Of a stretch of 16,207 bases of DNA, positions 15,061 to 16,207 are shown one piece after another. Position 1 is the first letter of the stretch, and the number at the start of each line of letters is the position of its first letter. Source of the DNA: CG1-02-33-12 sp964403775 (GTDB lineage Archaea; Nanobdellota; Nanobdellia; Woesearchaeales; CG1-02-33-12); assembly GCA_964403775.1 (NCBI GenBank), contig CAYOHL010000017.1, positions 1 to 16,207 on the forward strand. Direction: 5' to 3'. Below the pieces are notes generated by a model that saw nothing but the letters and a program-made list of their open reading frames with translations, was not told where the DNA came from and did no database searches. The position numbers were made by a program, and so were the translations under genes.

Positions 15061-15553
15061 AAATCTGTTGCAAAAATGAAATTGTTTCCTTGTCAAGCAG
15101 TTCATTTGCCTTTTTTCCGGTTGTGTCAATTATCAGGATTGTGTGGCCTTTCTCAGCAGCCTCACTAAGGCAGATTTCAAATATTTCAGAGTCAAGGTTT
15201 TCCCTTATTTTTTCACTGCTATAGCCTTTTTTCCCAAGCCTTTTATTAAGCTCTTTTAAATCGCACTTGGTTATTATACATAAGTCAATGTGTTTTGGGG
15301 GAATGTAATGAGCTAAATGTGAATCAATAACAAGGTTATACTTTGATTTTCTAATAAAATCAACAAGAAACCTGGCTAGTTTTTCTGTATCAACTATCCC
15401 GCACTTTCTTTTATTGTCATAGCCGTCTGAAAGTGAGTTTTCCTTGATTAGCTTGTTTACATCAACATAGTTATAATTAAGTTTCTTGGCCAATTCTTTT
15501 GCAAGCTCTGTCTTGCCTGTTCCAGGAGTGCCGCTTACAATGATTGTTTTCAT
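15059..15553 (-). CDS. AK6/Fap7-type adenylate kinase-like ATPase
   Basis: This 164-aa P-loop protein has GTPGTGKT at residues 8-15, then NYVDVNKLIKE, a DNKRKCGIVDTEKL block, VIDSHLAHYIPP, and RLGKKGYSSEKIRENLDSE with an EICLSEA helix. This order is that of AK6/Fap7, an adenylate kinase-like ATPase conserved in archaea and eukaryotes and tied to small-subunit ribosome maturation with uS11. The start at 15553 overlaps the upstream stop codon as ATGA, so translation is probably coupled. An ATG at 15571 would only add six residues read out of frame from the upstream gene. It shares the - strand with the NFACT gene 25 nt downstream. Confidence 0.85.
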   Translation of the reverse strand: MKTIIVSGTPGTGKTELAKELAKKLNYNYVDVNKLIKENSLSDGYDNKRKCGIVDTEKLARFLVDFIRKSKYNLVIDSHLAHYIPPKHIDLCIITKCDLKELNKRLGKKGYSSEKIRENLDSEIFEICLSEAAEKGHTILIIDTTGKKANELLDKETISFLQQI

Positions 15554-15804
15554 TTTAATACAGCCTTGCATTTGTTATCAATGCATTTGCATGAGCCCTG
15601 GCCGCAGTCCATTGTATCAGGCATGCATTCCATTGTGCACATAATGCCCTCACAACTAGGTGCTTCTGAAGCTGGAACACAGCTATCAGAATGGCAGCAT
15701 GCAGCTGGAACACATTCTGAGTCTTTAGAGCATTCTGCATCATCTGGAGCACAGCCACTAACAAAAAACATTGCAAAAACCAAAAACAATAAGTATTTTC
15801 TCAT
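15550..15804 (-). CDS. Small cysteine-rich lipoprotein
   Basis: The 84-aa product starts MRKYLLFLVFAMFFVSGC, a signal peptide with a lipobox-like VSGC at residues 15-18. The mature part of about 66 residues has 12 further cysteines. Patterns include ECSKDSECVPAACC, MCTMECMPDTMDCG and SCKCIDNKC, like the eight-cysteine-cluster repeat proteins seen in DPANN and some bacterial genomes. It should be exported, lipid-anchored and disulfide-knotted or metal-binding; the role is unknown. The stop overlaps the start of the AK6/Fap7 gene. The ATG lies about 23-33 nt after a TATA element with no ribosome site, so the transcript looks leaderless. Confidence 0.72.
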   Translation of the reverse strand: MRKYLLFLVFAMFFVSGCAPDDAECSKDSECVPAACCHSDSCVPASEAPSCEGIMCTMECMPDTMDCGQGSCKCIDNKCKAVLK

Positions 15805-15825
15805 TTTACATTAAACAACAACATA

Positions 15826-15836
15826 ATATTTAAATA
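15826..15836. promoter_or_regulatory. Bidirectional TATA element
   Basis: AATATTTAAAT, nearly self-complementary, lies 23-33 nt from each divergent start: 15804 on the - strand and 15859 on the + strand. One element could serve both as the TATA box, giving leaderless transcripts in each direction, although directionality would then depend on flanking BRE sequences. Confidence 0.5.
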
Positions 15837-15858
15837 ATTAACTATGTTCTTGATAAGG

Positions 15859-16207
15859 ATGCAAAAAGAAATAGTAATATCAACACATGCCCATAATGAG
15901 CTGATTGACATAACAAAAGAGATTGAAAAAATAGTTTCTGAGTCAAAGGTAAAACATGGCCTCTGCAATGTATTTGCAGCACATGCAACAGCCGCCATAC
16001 TGATAAATGAGAACCATGACCCAAACTTAAGGGAGGATATCATTAATGCATTAAACAAAATAATCCCATGGCACAATAATTATAAGCATGACAGGATTGA
16101 CAATAATGCAGCTTCGCATATAAAGGCTGCTATTATAGGACCGTCTGAAACAATACCAATAAGGGATGGAAAGCTTTTGTTGGGAACATGGCAGTCAATT
16201 GCCTTTT
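15859..16207 (+). CDS. YjbQ/UPF0047 family protein, partial (runs off the window)
   Basis: The reading frame from ATG 15859 stays open to the last base, giving 116 residues. It begins MQKEIVISTHAHNELIDITKE. Then come VFAAHATAAILINENHDPNLREDI, the IPWHNNYKHDR segment, the NNAASHIKAAIIGPSE segment and IPIRDGKLLLGTWQSIAF. These are the conserved blocks of the YjbQ/UPF0047 family (TIGR00149), which normally ends about 20 residues later with an E-x-D-G-P-R motif beyond the window. Some members show thiamin-phosphate synthase activity in vitro; the main role is uncertain. An in-frame ATG at 15844 is possible, but the 15826 TATA element favours a leaderless start at 15859. Confidence 0.88.
   Translation, partial: MQKEIVISTHAHNELIDITKEIEKIVSESKVKHGLCNVFAAHATAAILINENHDPNLREDIINALNKIIPWHNNYKHDRIDNNAASHIKAAIIGPSETIPIRDGKLLLGTWQSIAF

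Noticed and set aside
15554..15571. ATG 15571 start for the AK6/Fap7 protein
   Set aside because: The extra residues are the upstream lipoprotein gene in another frame; the ATGA overlap start is standard.
15801..16076. 91-aa reading frame on the - strand
   Set aside because: It is antisense to the well-conserved YjbQ-family frame and has no recognisable features.

Overview
The window looks like a chromosomal segment of an AT-rich archaeon, most likely a DPANN lineage (Woesearchaeota/Pacearchaeota-like; inferred from gene content, no phylogeny was run). The archaeal evidence is TATA boxes about 25-30 nt upstream of starts, several apparently leaderless genes, GGTGAT-type Shine-Dalgarno sites, an AK6/Fap7-type ATPase, an NFACT-N protein, an archaeal-type stand-alone 5S rRNA and a YjbQ/UPF0047 gene. 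Genes are tightly packed. No gap exceeds 300 bases, and I saw no tRNA, insertion sequence or CRISPR array.

Region 1 (about 1-7450, + strand) is a glycan assembly locus. It holds a UDP-glucuronate 4-epimerase-like SDR, a membrane-tethered GT2 glycosyltransferase of the DPM/DPG-synthase type, a fusion of an FrhB-like iron-sulfur flavoprotein domain with a SAM methyltransferase, a UPF0104 flippase-like membrane protein, a GT-C membrane glycosyltransferase and, from its own promoter, a UDP-xylose synthase. Region 2 (11057-7416, - strand) is an operon with a degenerate NUDIX-like protein, UDP-glucose 6-dehydrogenase, an RmlA/GalU-like nucleotidyltransferase and a small YdjM-like membrane protein. 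Together the two regions encode a path from sugar-1-phosphate to UDP-glucose, UDP-glucuronate and then UDP-galacturonate and UDP-xylose, plus lipid-carrier transfer, possible flipping and extracytoplasmic transfer. The product is presumably a surface glycan or glycolipid.

Divergent from region 2, and sharing a 91-nt control region with it, is a ribbon-helix-helix DNA-binding domain fused to a nucleotidyltransferase-like domain whose G-rich catalytic loop is eroded. It is a candidate sugar-nucleotide-sensing regulator of this locus and the most novel element seen here.

Region 3 (about 11995-16207) is mixed: a solitary 5S rRNA gene; a membrane-anchored serpin with an inhibitory-type hinge, whose domain differs in codon use from its anchor; an NFACT protein ending where NFACT-R should begin; an AK6/Fap7 ATPase translationally coupled to a Cys-rich lipoprotein; and the start of a YjbQ-family gene transcribed divergently from an almost symmetric TATA element.
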